Positions 9,377 through 17,378 of a stretch of 64,000 nucleotides of DNA are shown here, piece after piece. This DNA comes from Sphingobacterium sp. SYP-B4668 (lineage in GTDB: Bacteria > Bacteroidota > Bacteroidia > Sphingobacteriales > Sphingobacteriaceae). The notes under the pieces are model-generated. The model had not been told where the DNA came from. It saw only the letters and a list, made by a program, of their open reading frames with translations, and searched no databases. Every line of letters starts with the position of its first letter. The first letter of the stretch is position 1. The DNA lies in the NCBI RefSeq assembly GCF_027627455.1, contig NZ_CP115483.1:2790001-2854000 (forward strand), given 5' to 3'. Both the position numbers and the translations under genes were made by a program.

Positions 9377-9405
9377 GGTTTCTATATTCTTATTCCCATC
9401 ATGAT

Positions 9406-9455
9406 TCCCTGTATACAATTGTGTATCGTACAAGTACCACGATTGTATACAGGGA
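9406..9455. terminator. Long inverted repeat after cysN (possible terminator or processing site)
   Basis: A perfect 14-bp inverted repeat (TCCCTGTATACAAT at 9406-9419 and its complement at 9442-9455) separated by 22 bases. It lies 30 bases beyond the cysN stop. No long T tract follows, so it is not a canonical rho-independent terminator. It could stabilise the operon 3' end or act with Rho. Confidence 0.5.
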
Positions 9456-9657
9456 TTACGAATGAGTAGGGTATTTCCTTAATTCTCATAATTTTCTATT
9501 TAACATAATATAAATTATATGACTTTATAATGTTGTGGTATATACGGCTGTAAGTGATGTATTCTTCAGGTTGTCGCTAATTTGACGACTAGTGCGATTT
9601 GCGAAAGGCTTAATTTCGCGTATTTAATTATTGTCCAACCCATTCTTATCTTGTACA

Positions 9658-9913
9658 TTAATCAAAATGTAAAATGAGTTCTTTACAGCGAAAGCTTTGA
9701 AAAACTTTAAGGCTTTGGTTTAACAGATGAGCAAGTATAAAAGCAGCTCCAAGTCGGCTCACATAATATGCTCCGTTAATGAAGTTGTCATTTAACTTGT
9801 AGCAATTTTTGCCCATCTACTGTTGCCGCCAACCAAAGTCTAATAATACCACCGGGCAACTCGTAGCAGGTAAATCGGTTATACCAAAAATACAATCCCT
9901 TTCCCAAACAAAT
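9658..9913 (-). pseudogene. Decayed reading frame of unknown family
   Basis: Reading the minus strand, one frame is open from about 9913 to a TGA at 9788-9790 (includes CYELPGGIIRLWLAATVDG). A second frame, overlapping at that stop, continues from 9789 to TAA 9658-9660 (includes DNFINGAYYVSRLGAAF). The two join into one protein-like sequence of about 84 residues if a single frameshift is assumed. There is no start codon and the 5' side runs into a terminator. I do not recognise the family. It may be a chance open frame, but its composition looks protein-like. Confidence 0.3.
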
Positions 9914-9928
9914 GGAAAAGGGATTGTA
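9886..9928 (-). terminator. Rho-independent terminator of the efflux operon
   Basis: A 12-bp stem (arms 9891-9902 and 9917-9928) followed on the minus strand by five T residues. It lies about 25 bases after the czcB-like stop codon. Confidence 0.8.
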
Positions 9929-9950
9929 AAAGCTTGCAAATCAATAGTTA

Positions 9951-11198
9951 TTAATGTGAATGTTCGCCAGAATTCGTCATTTTAGCCAAAAGGAAAAAAG
10001 CACCTTTTTGTACAATCTTAGTGTCCTGACCAATCTCTTTCGTAGGAATAATGCTCGTATATCCACCCGAGGATACACCCTTTACTACCGAAATACGTTC
10101 ATACACCAATTGTTGTTCTTCTGGAGCAGTCTGATCAGCGTGCGAATGCGCATGCTCTTCGGCCTCGTCACCGTGCCCGTGTTCATGATGTTCTTCTTCT
10201 CGATGCGCATCCGTCAGTATAAATATAAAATCCTGACCTTGGAAACTAACGATTGATTCATTAGGCACCGCCTCCACTTGATTGTCCGATGTAATCAGGT
10301 TGGCCTGCACTTGCATACCGTTGATCAAGCCTGATTTGTCACCTAATACTTGAGCATGCACCGCTACGGCATTCGTTGACGTTTCAAATGCCTGTCCGAT
10401 CTGATCGATTCGAGCCTCATACGATGTATTGGGATTATTGACCGTTGAGAATCGTATCTTTTGTCCCTTTTTGATTTTGTCTAAGTCCTTCTCGTATACA
10501 AAGACATCTACATGTAATGCATCATTATTGACCAGTTCGAGGATAGGACTTGATGCATCGACCTTAGAGCCAATCTGCGCTGAGATAGTAGATACTGTGC
10601 CCGATATCGGTGCTATAATCGATACTTGCGAAGACAATTGGGTGCTCCCCCCTCCTGCTGTCAACTGCTTAGAAAGGCTGCTACGCTGCGCTTTAAGGTT
10701 TGCCAACTCCATTTCTACTTGCTGTAACCGCTTAAGTGGAGCAGCGTTTCCTTCTACCAGCTCCTTTTGTCGTGCCACTTCGATTTCAGTTAGCCGAATC
10801 TGATTATTCGTCAATTGTAGCTGTTCCTGCGTTTTGATAAGATCGGGATTATTAAGGACTCCTATCCGCTGTCCTTTTGTTACAAGGTCTCCCGGTTGCA
10901 CAAATAACTGTTGCAATACACCTCCAAAGACAGAAGTCACATATGCTTTCTTATCATTTGGCACAGAAAGCTGACCATTTAATACAAGGCCATCGCTCAG
11001 CACTTGCTTTGATACAGAGGTGTAAGTCAGGCCTATTTGTTTTATCTGAGCCGCTGTCAACGTCGTAGTCGATTCATTTCCATGCTCACCCTCCTCATGC
11101 GCTGTCTCTTCCTTATTTTGGGCCTTATCCCCGCCGCAACTACTCAGCCCTAAAAGCGGTACGCACAAAAATAGTATATAAAATATGTTGATTTTCAT
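9951..11198 (-). CDS. RND efflux periplasmic adaptor lipoprotein, CzcB/CusB-like, with His-rich insert
   Basis: Membrane-fusion subunit linking an RND pump to an outer-membrane channel for heavy-metal export. It has 415 residues. A signal peptide with lipobox (LGLSSCGG) anchors it. The order of segments is barrel-sandwich hybrid part, helical hairpin (about 115-165), second lipoyl-like half and beta-barrel. An insert of about 33 residues at 332-364 is very rich in His and acidic residues (HHEHGHGDEAEEHAHSH), a likely metal-binding patch. The N-terminus after the lipobox and the C-terminal end (GEHSH) are also His-containing. It follows the czcA-like gene by 2 bases. The exact metal (zinc, cobalt, cadmium or copper) cannot be decided. 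Confidence 0.9.
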   Translation of the reverse strand: MKINIFYILFLCVPLLGLSSCGGDKAQNKEETAHEEGEHGNESTTTLTAAQIKQIGLTYTSVSKQVLSDGLVLNGQLSVPNDKKAYVTSVFGGVLQQLFVQPGDLVTKGQRIGVLNNPDLIKTQEQLQLTNNQIRLTEIEVARQKELVEGNAAPLKRLQQVEMELANLKAQRSSLSKQLTAGGGSTQLSSQVSIIAPISGTVSTISAQIGSKVDASSPILELVNNDALHVDVFVYEKDLDKIKKGQKIRFSTVNNPNTSYEARIDQIGQAFETSTNAVAVHAQVLGDKSGLINGMQVQANLITSDNQVEAVPNESIVSFQGQDFIFILTDAHREEEHHEHGHGDEAEEHAHSHADQTAPEEQQLVYERISVVKGVSSGGYTSIIPTKEIGQDTKIVQKGAFFLLAKMTNSGEHSH

Positions 11199-11200
11199 CT

Positions 11201-14200
11201 TTACTTGATTATGGATGTTTGAAAATATTGATAATTAACTACACTTCTATTGTATAGGTTAAGTGAGTTTAAATAATTGATTTTAATATCAATAGACTGT
11301 GTCAGGAACTGTATTAGTTCAGCATAGCTGATCTCTCCGCTCTGGTAACCCAAATTGGCAGCTTTCATAATAGCTTCAGCCTGCTTTAGCCCTGATTCTT
11401 CGTAAAACAGAAGCTGCTTTTCATTTCGATTAATTTCCTTTTCTGCGTTTTTGACTTCAGCGTTTAGCGATTGCATCAGCACATTCAACTCTTGCTCTTG
11501 AATCTCGGATTCCACTTGCGCTGATTTGACTTTGTTACGATAGTAACCCGACGAAAACAACGGAAGATTCGCTGTTATAGAAAATCCGGTCAGCGGATTC
11601 TTTTGTCCCCAGAGACGTTGAGAAAATACGCGAGTGGAAAAATCAGGCATATAGTTCTTCTTTTCCATCAATATATTCGCATCGGCAAGTTCACGATTTT
11701 TTTCCTGTACTTGGATAGACGGGTGCTCAGACAAGGAAATTGCACCTGTCTTTACTCCAATCTTAAATAAATCCGTCTCATTAGGAAGCAAAAATTCATT
11801 CTGATTGAGAATGACACTGAAATTTTGTGCCGCAATCAATAGGTCTTGGTAATTTTGATTCAAAATAGCCTTATTTTCTTGCCATTTCGTTTCGGCAGCT
11901 ATGCGTTCCAATCCAGCAGCTTCTCCCGTCTTAACCCGAAGGTCCGCAGCCCTGAAAAGCTCTTGATACGTGCTGTCCAGCTGCTTGAAAAGCTTCTGTC
12001 TAGCTTCCAAAAAAGATAATTCATAATAATTTAGCGATACAGCCTTTGTAATCTGGGCCTTCATTTCTTCCTGCTTAGCAGAAGCCACTTCAACATTTTT
12101 TTTCAAATATGCTTTTCGCGCATTGTAAAATCCAGGCCATGAAAAATCTTGTGAAATACCCGCAAGCCAGGTTCCGTTGGCATCCAATGGCGAAAATTCC
12201 TCGTTCTCCACAAACAGCCCCGTTTTTCCATCAAACGTCCGCTCGCTATCAATTTTTGATTGCTGTATCTCCAGTTCCGACCTCCGCAGATTTAGGTTGG
12301 CGGTCAAAGCTTGTTCTATAGCAGCAGGCAGTGTAATACGCTTGACATTCTCTTGTGCAAAGACCGTCATGCCCCCCATGGATAGAAATCCTAGAATCAG
12401 GACAATAAGCCCCTTATTTAATGATTTTTTCATTGGATTTGTCTTGTGAAAAAAAAGAACATACAAACTTGGAAGTACGAAGAGTGTTAGTATTGTCGCC
12501 GAAATCAGGCCGCCGATTACTACAGTGGCCAGTGGCTTCTGTACCTCTGCTCCCGCCCCAGTACTGAGCGCCATCGGCAAGAAGCCCAGAGAGGCTACCG
12601 TGGCAGTCATCAATACCGGTCTTAGTCGCATTGTCGTTCCTCTCCACACCCGTTCCAGTACATCGCTCACCCCTTCTTTTTCCAGTTGATTAAATGTCGA
12701 TATCAGCACAATACCATTCAGGACCGCCACTCCGAATAATGCTATGAATCCCACTCCAGCGGAGATACTAAATGGCATATCTCGTAATAAGAGGGCAAAT
12801 ACCCCGCCGATGGCACTCATCGGGATTGCCGTAAAAATCAGTATAGATTCTTTTACAGACCTAAAGGTGAGAAACAATAGCACAAATATAAGTAGCAATG
12901 CTGCCGGCACCGCAATTAACAGACGATCGGAGGCCTCTTTTAGATTTTCAAAAGTCCCACCAAAAGTATAGTAGTAGCCCGTTGGCAATATATTCAGTTG
13001 GCTCAATTTCCCTTGGATATCATTCACAACTGAAGTTACGTCACGATCTTGTATATTAAACCCAATCACCACTCGTCGCTTTCCCTCTTCTCTACTGATC
13101 TGCGCAGGCCCTTCCTTCATAGATATATCGGCCAATTGGCTCAACGGAATCTGTTCCCCGTCTCCTGTTAGTACCGGTAGATTTTTGACGTCTTCAATAG
13201 ATGTCTTGTATGCACTATCAAGACGGACAACGAGGTCAAATTTGCGTTCGTTTTCATACACAAATCCACTTGTGGTCCCCGCAAAAGCCATGGATACCAT
13301 ATTGTTGACCGCGTTCACAGATAGAGCATGCAGTGCAAGTTGCGCACGGTTGTATTCGATAGAGATTTGAGGCAATCCAGTTGTCCGCTCTACTTGCGGT
13401 TCGGATGCACCATTCACAGTCTGCACCACTTGCCCCACTTGATCGGCTAGCATGGCCAGTGTGTCAATATTTTCGCCAAAAATTTTAATGGCCACATCTT
13501 GCCTTACACCTGTCATTAGTTCATTGAAGCGCATTTGTATAGGTTGGGATGCTTCAAAAAATGTCCCTGGGATAACAGCGAGTGAGTCCATCATACGATC
13601 AGCAAGCCCCTTATAGGTATCACCATTTGTCCATTCCTTCATGGGTTTGAGTGTGACAATCAGGTCGGTGGCTTCTGGGGGCATAGGGTCCGTAGGTATT
13701 TCTGCACTCCCCGTTTTACCCACCACGGTTTTCACCTCTGGGAATTTTTTAAGAATACGTGCCGCCTCCATTGAAGTCTCCACACTCTGTGACAGCGATG
13801 TTCCCTGTGGCAGGATACAATGGAATGCGTAGTCTCCCTCCTGGAGTTGCGGAATGAATTCACTCCCCATACGGGAGAAGAGGAAACCCGAAAAGGCAAA
13901 CAACAATACCGATGCGACAACTAATGACTTACGGTAGTAAACCGCTTTCTTGATCCAAGGTTGATACCAACCCTGCAGTTTAGCCATTAACCTATCCGCA
14001 AATGTAGTCTTGGTATGTGGTTTCTTAGACAAGAATAAGGCACTCATCATCGGGATATAGGTCAAGGACAGCAACAATGCTCCTATGATAGCAAAACTAA
14101 CCGTTTGCGCCATAGGCTTAAACATTTTGCCTTCAATCCCCACTAATGTCAGTATAGGGATGTAGACGATCAAGATGATGATCTCTCCAAATGCAGCGCT

Positions 14201-15538
14201 ATTTCTAATTTTAGAGGATGATTGGTATACTTCCTCATCCATTTCTGATTGAGTTAGCGGCACTTGAGACTTGCGGAGGCCTAAATGGTGCATCGTCGCC
14301 TCCACGATAATCAAGGAGCCATCTACGATTAGACCAAAGTCAATGGCCCCCAAACTCATTAAATTAGCGCTCACTCCGAATACTCGCATCATACCGAGGG
14401 CAAAAAGCATAGACAGCGGTATGGCAGATGCCACTATTAGCCCCGCCCTAAAGTTGCCCAAGAAAATGATTAAAACAAAAATCACGATCAATGCACCCTC
14501 TATAAGATTTTTTTGAACGGTGCTAATAGCTCTATTTACCAGTTCAGTACGGTCGGAGAATGCCTCTACAACTACATCTGAAGGGAGTGACTTTTCTATA
14601 ACTTTGAGTTTCTCTTTCACTGCTGCAACCACCTCTGCACTATTCTCGCCCTTGAGCATCATCACCATCCCTCCCACGGCCTCTTTCTCTCCATTATAGG
14701 TCAATGCGCCATATCGTACAGCAGATCCCTCTCGGATTGTTGCGACATCCCTGATATAGATAGGAGTACCATTGCGCTTGCCAATAGCAATATTCTTAAT
14801 ATCATCCATATTGGAGATGAGTCCCACACCACGTATGAAATAAGCATTGGGCTTTTTATCTATATACGCTCCTCCGGTATTTTGGTTATTTTCCGCTAAC
14901 GCGTTAAACACATCATTGATGCCAAGTCCCATAGACCTAAGCTGATAAGGATTAATGGCGACTTCATATTGTTTGAGATTTCCTCCAAAGCTATTAACTT
15001 CAGCTACCCCTGGCGTACCGTAGAGTTGTCTGGCGACTACCCAGTCCTGCAATGTCCGAAGGTCGGATGGGCTATACTTATTTTCCGAACCTTTTGCTGG
15101 GTGAAGTACATATTGATATATTTCTCCTAATCCAGTGCTTATTGGAGCCAATTCAGGCTTGCCCATACCCTCCGGAATATTCTCTTCTGCCTCTTTAAGC
15201 TTTTCATTGATCAGCTGCCGGGCAAAGTAAATATCTACATCATCGTCAAATACCGCTGTGACCACAGATAGTCCAAAGCGCGATATGGACCTCAGTTCGA
15301 TGAGATTAGGGATATTTGTTAGTTTTTGTTCAATAGGAAAGGATACGAATTGCTCTACCTCTTGTGTAGCAAGAGATGGTGAGCTCGTAATGATTTGAAC
15401 TTGATTATTGGTAATATCAGGATTGGCATCTATAGGGATGCGCATGGCACTCCATACCCCCCATATAATAAGCGCGACAGTGAGTAGTCCGATTATAATC
15501 TTGTTACGGATACTAAATCGAATAATAGCATTCAACAT
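11201..15538 (-). CDS. Heavy-metal efflux RND pump CzcA/CusA family fused to a TolC-like outer-membrane factor (CzcC)
   Basis: Proton-driven metal exporter of the inner membrane with an outer-membrane-channel domain in one reading frame. The protein has 1445 residues. Residues 1 to about 1030 are a complete RND pump. The HME-family transmembrane motif GAIDFGLIVDGSLIIVE spans 397-413, with D400, D406 and E413 matching the charged residues of known CzcA pumps. From M1036 (codon at 12433-12431) a new segment starts with KKS, a hydrophobic stretch and an AQ cleavage-like site, followed by about 380 residues of TolC/CzcC-type helical repeats. Internal re-initiation or signal-peptide cleavage could release the second half (inference). 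Middle gene of a three-gene operon. Confidence 0.93.
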   Translation of the reverse strand: MLNAIIRFSIRNKIIIGLLTVALIIWGVWSAMRIPIDANPDITNNQVQIITSSPSLATQEVEQFVSFPIEQKLTNIPNLIELRSISRFGLSVVTAVFDDDVDIYFARQLINEKLKEAEENIPEGMGKPELAPISTGLGEIYQYVLHPAKGSENKYSPSDLRTLQDWVVARQLYGTPGVAEVNSFGGNLKQYEVAINPYQLRSMGLGINDVFNALAENNQNTGGAYIDKKPNAYFIRGVGLISNMDDIKNIAIGKRNGTPIYIRDVATIREGSAVRYGALTYNGEKEAVGGMVMMLKGENSAEVVAAVKEKLKVIEKSLPSDVVVEAFSDRTELVNRAISTVQKNLIEGALIVIFVLIIFLGNFRAGLIVASAIPLSMLFALGMMRVFGVSANLMSLGAIDFGLIVDGSLIIVEATMHHLGLRKSQVPLTQSEMDEEVYQSSSKIRNSAAFGEIIILIVYIPILTLVGIEGKMFKPMAQTVSFAIIGALLLSLTYIPMMSALFLSKKPHTKTTFADRLMAKLQGWYQPWIKKAVYYRKSLVVASVLLFAFSGFLFSRMGSEFIPQLQEGDYAFHCILPQGTSLSQSVETSMEAARILKKFPEVKTVVGKTGSAEIPTDPMPPEATDLIVTLKPMKEWTNGDTYKGLADRMMDSLAVIPGTFFEASQPIQMRFNELMTGVRQDVAIKIFGENIDTLAMLADQVGQVVQTVNGASEPQVERTTGLPQISIEYNRAQLALHALSVNAVNNMVSMAFAGTTSGFVYENERKFDLVVRLDSAYKTSIEDVKNLPVLTGDGEQIPLSQLADISMKEGPAQISREEGKRRVVIGFNIQDRDVTSVVNDIQGKLSQLNILPTGYYYTFGGTFENLKEASDRLLIAVPAALLLIFVLLFLTFRSVKESILIFTAIPMSAIGGVFALLLRDMPFSISAGVGFIALFGVAVLNGIVLISTFNQLEKEGVSDVLERVWRGTTMRLRPVLMTATVASLGFLPMALSTGAGAEVQKPLATVVIGGLISATILTLFVLPSLYVLFFHKTNPMKKSLNKGLIVLILGFLSMGGMTVFAQENVKRITLPAAIEQALTANLNLRRSELEIQQSKIDSERTFDGKTGLFVENEEFSPLDANGTWLAGISQDFSWPGFYNARKAYLKKNVEVASAKQEEMKAQITKAVSLNYYELSFLEARQKLFKQLDSTYQELFRAADLRVKTGEAAGLERIAAETKWQENKAILNQNYQDLLIAAQNFSVILNQNEFLLPNETDLFKIGVKTGAISLSEHPSIQVQEKNRELADANILMEKKNYMPDFSTRVFSQRLWGQKNPLTGFSITANLPLFSSGYYRNKVKSAQVESEIQEQELNVLMQSLNAEVKNAEKEINRNEKQLLFYEESGLKQAEAIMKAANLGYQSGEISYAELIQFLTQSIDIKINYLNSLNLYNRSVVNYQYFQTSIIK

Positions 15539-15638
15539 ATAATAACATTGTTAATTGATGATCACTTACCCGTAAGTAAGTTAGAATTAAAAATGCATAT
15601 CCACAAGATTAGAACATGGGGATACACGCAACTATTGA

Positions 15639-15977
15639 TCATGCTATCTTGGGTGGTTGCCAGATATTGAAGTAAGTGTCCAGAAAGGAAAAGCTATGAT
15701 AAGCCAAGGGCTTATCCCGATATATGAGGTGTAATTCAAAAGAAAAATCAAGATGCTCAGCCATATTCATGGCTATGGAACAACAACCGCATACACATAG
15801 TGGTGAGCAATTATCCTTATGACCATGGTTGTCAGCCTGCTTTGTTCTATCCTCTTCATGGCTATGCATCTGTTCGCTAGCCGTGTGTTGGGTAGCTGCA
15901 ATAGCATGATTGTCCTGACAAGGAACGAGCGTCAGGGCAACAAAATAAAGAGTCAATATATAAGCAACTACTTTCAA
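15639..15977 (-). CDS. Small Cys/His-rich exported protein (DUF6660-like)
   Basis: Protein of 112 residues with an N-terminal signal-like hydrophobic segment (residues 4-20). It then has a His-rich stretch (HSHEEDRTKQADNHGHKDN) and a Cys cluster (CSPLCVCGCC, about 70-79). This arrangement resembles the DUF6660 family, which I recall as frequent next to metal-efflux genes in Bacteroidetes. Role is unknown, and metal sensing or buffering in the periplasm is a reasonable guess. It is the first gene of the efflux operon, 100 bases before the czcA-czcC fusion, with a good -7 box upstream. Confidence 0.75.
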   Translation of the reverse strand: MKVVAYILTLYFVALTLVPCQDNHAIAATQHTASEQMHSHEEDRTKQADNHGHKDNCSPLCVCGCCSIAMNMAEHLDFSFELHLIYRDKPLAYHSFSFLDTYFNIWQPPKIA

Positions 15978-15995
15978 TATTCTTGATTTACAGAC

Positions 15996-16003
15996 AAAAG
16001 TAG
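15996..16003 (-). promoter_or_regulatory. Candidate -7 element of the metal-efflux operon
   Basis: TACTTTTG on the minus strand, 18 bases before the start of the Cys/His-rich protein, matches TAnnTTTG. A run of T follows the expected upstream spacer, but no -33 TTTG is clear. Confidence 0.5.
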
Positions 16004-16191
16004 TAAAAAAAATGCAGGCTCATGTTGACGATATCTATATTTTATTATATAATTACAGGAGAGTTATCTTACTATTTCCCTCCTCCGACAGTACAGGCTC
16101 TTCAATTAAATCTTAGATTTGCCTTTTGTTGGGGTTCCTAGAATAATATCTTCGACCTTGTATATTTATTATCAACATAAAAGAATCAACT

Positions 16192-16437
16192 ATGAGAATA
16201 CTCGCTGAATTACCACATCCAGATTGCAAAATATCAATCTTTGGAATGAATCAAAAATTTATCATCAAGTTCGAACAAGGCACTCTTGAACAATCCTATA
16301 AGCTAGCTGAAACAGATGTCGTGGGCGGAGTAAATGGGGTTTTTGAGATATTGGACGAGACTTTTATCAACCATGTACTTGCTCAATTTTCATCCATGCG
16401 CACAGTTTTTATCGAAGCTTATCAGAGATATGAATAA
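16192..16437 (+). CDS. Conserved-looking small protein of unknown function
   Basis: Protein of 81 residues beginning MRILAELPHPDCKISIF. No signal peptide or membrane segment is evident. Predicted mixed alpha/beta composition with a short strand region (KISIFGMNQKFIIKFEQG) then a helical C-terminus. It stands alone between two minus-strand genes. A 22-bp terminator hairpin about 50 bases downstream supports it being a real transcription unit. I do not recognise the family. Confidence 0.6.
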   Translation: MRILAELPHPDCKISIFGMNQKFIIKFEQGTLEQSYKLAETDVVGGVNGVFEILDETFINHVLAQFSSMRTVFIEAYQRYE

Positions 16438-16485
16438 ACTGTACATATAAAAAGCATAATAGATTGAAAATCTTAATGATACAAT

Positions 16486-16532
16486 AAACAAACAACGGGT
16501 TCCAAATTAAATTTGGAACCCGTTGTTTGTTT
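16486..16532 (+). terminator. Very strong rho-independent terminator
   Basis: Perfect 22-bp stem (16486-16507 and 16511-16532) with a 3-base loop. It lies about 50 bases after the 81-residue gene. No long pure T tract follows, but the distal stem is T-rich. It is symmetrical and could also block transcription coming from the sirtuin side. Confidence 0.8.
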
Positions 16533-16671
16533 GAGATATCTTGCAAATCCTCAATCTATATTAAAAATAAACATAAAACTTGCAATACACTAAATAACAA
16601 CAATTTAAATAGTGAAACAAAATTAAATTTGGCGGCAGCATTTAGCCAAACAAGTGAAAAAAATCCCTGCT

Positions 16672-17373
16672 TTACCCACTTCCATATTCAAGTAAATACT
16701 GTACCAGTTCAGGTACTCCTTTTGTAGCGGTCTTGTCGATTGCGATGGTACGAGAAGGCACAGTATACGTTCCGGCATACGGATCGATGATGTATATATC
16801 ACAGGTCTCCTCTATTTCATATACCAAATTGGCTGCAGGGTACACTTGCAACGAAGTGCCAATCACTATTAGGATATCTGCTCGCTTTGCCAATCGCACA
16901 GCATCTACCATAGCAGGGACTGCCTCCCCGAACCAAACGATATAAGGTCGAAGCTGTGACCCCTTGCTACATCTTTCGCCCATTTTGATTTCATCACCTT
17001 GAATACGATAGACCAATCTCGAATCTGCTGTAGACTGTGCTTTTACGATTTCCCCATGTAGGTGAAGAATTCTCGTACTTCCTGCCCGTTCATGTAGGTC
17101 GTCTACATTCTGAGTGATAATATCTACTTGATATTTTTTTTCCAACAGGACCAAAGCCTGGTGCGCAGCATTGGGTGTCGCTGCTAGACAAGATTTCCTT
17201 CTTTGATTGTAGAATTCTTGGACCAGTGGGGCATTTTTCTCCCATGCTTCAGGAGTCGCCACATCCTCCACCCGATGCCCCTCCCAAAGCCCATCATGGC
17301 CACGGAAGGTTTTCAGGCCACTTTCTGCAGATATTCCCGCTCCAGTAAATACGACTATTCTCTTTTTCTCCAT
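16672..17373 (-). CDS. cobB: NAD-dependent protein deacylase (sirtuin, CobB-like)
   Basis: Removes acyl groups from lysines using NAD+, in the cytoplasm. It has 233 residues. Motifs are GAGISAESGLKTFRG (11-25), QNVDDLHERAG (88-98), the catalytic His106 in HLHGEI, and LRPYIVWFGEAVP (141-153). Residues Y55 and R58 form the Y-x-x-R pair known from sirtuins that remove succinyl or malonyl groups. The zinc module normally has four cysteines, but only Cys135 is present here, so this looks like a zinc-free variant. It lies 5 bases downstream of the fucosidase gene and may be co-transcribed. Confidence 0.92.
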   Translation of the reverse strand: MEKKRIVVFTGAGISAESGLKTFRGHDGLWEGHRVEDVATPEAWEKNAPLVQEFYNQRRKSCLAATPNAAHQALVLLEKKYQVDIITQNVDDLHERAGSTRILHLHGEIVKAQSTADSRLVYRIQGDEIKMGERCSKGSQLRPYIVWFGEAVPAMVDAVRLAKRADILIVIGTSLQVYPAANLVYEIEETCDIYIIDPYAGTYTVPSRTIAIDKTATKGVPELVQYLLEYGSG

Positions 17374-17378
17374 TTCAC

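Larger units (their letters stand above)
9377..9950. other. Gene-free stretch between cysN and the czc operon
   Basis: This 574-base gap holds the hairpin at 9406-9455, AT-rich sequence with no recognised element to about 9657, a decayed minus-strand reading frame at 9658-9913, and the terminator of the efflux operon at 9886-9928. Confidence 0.6.
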
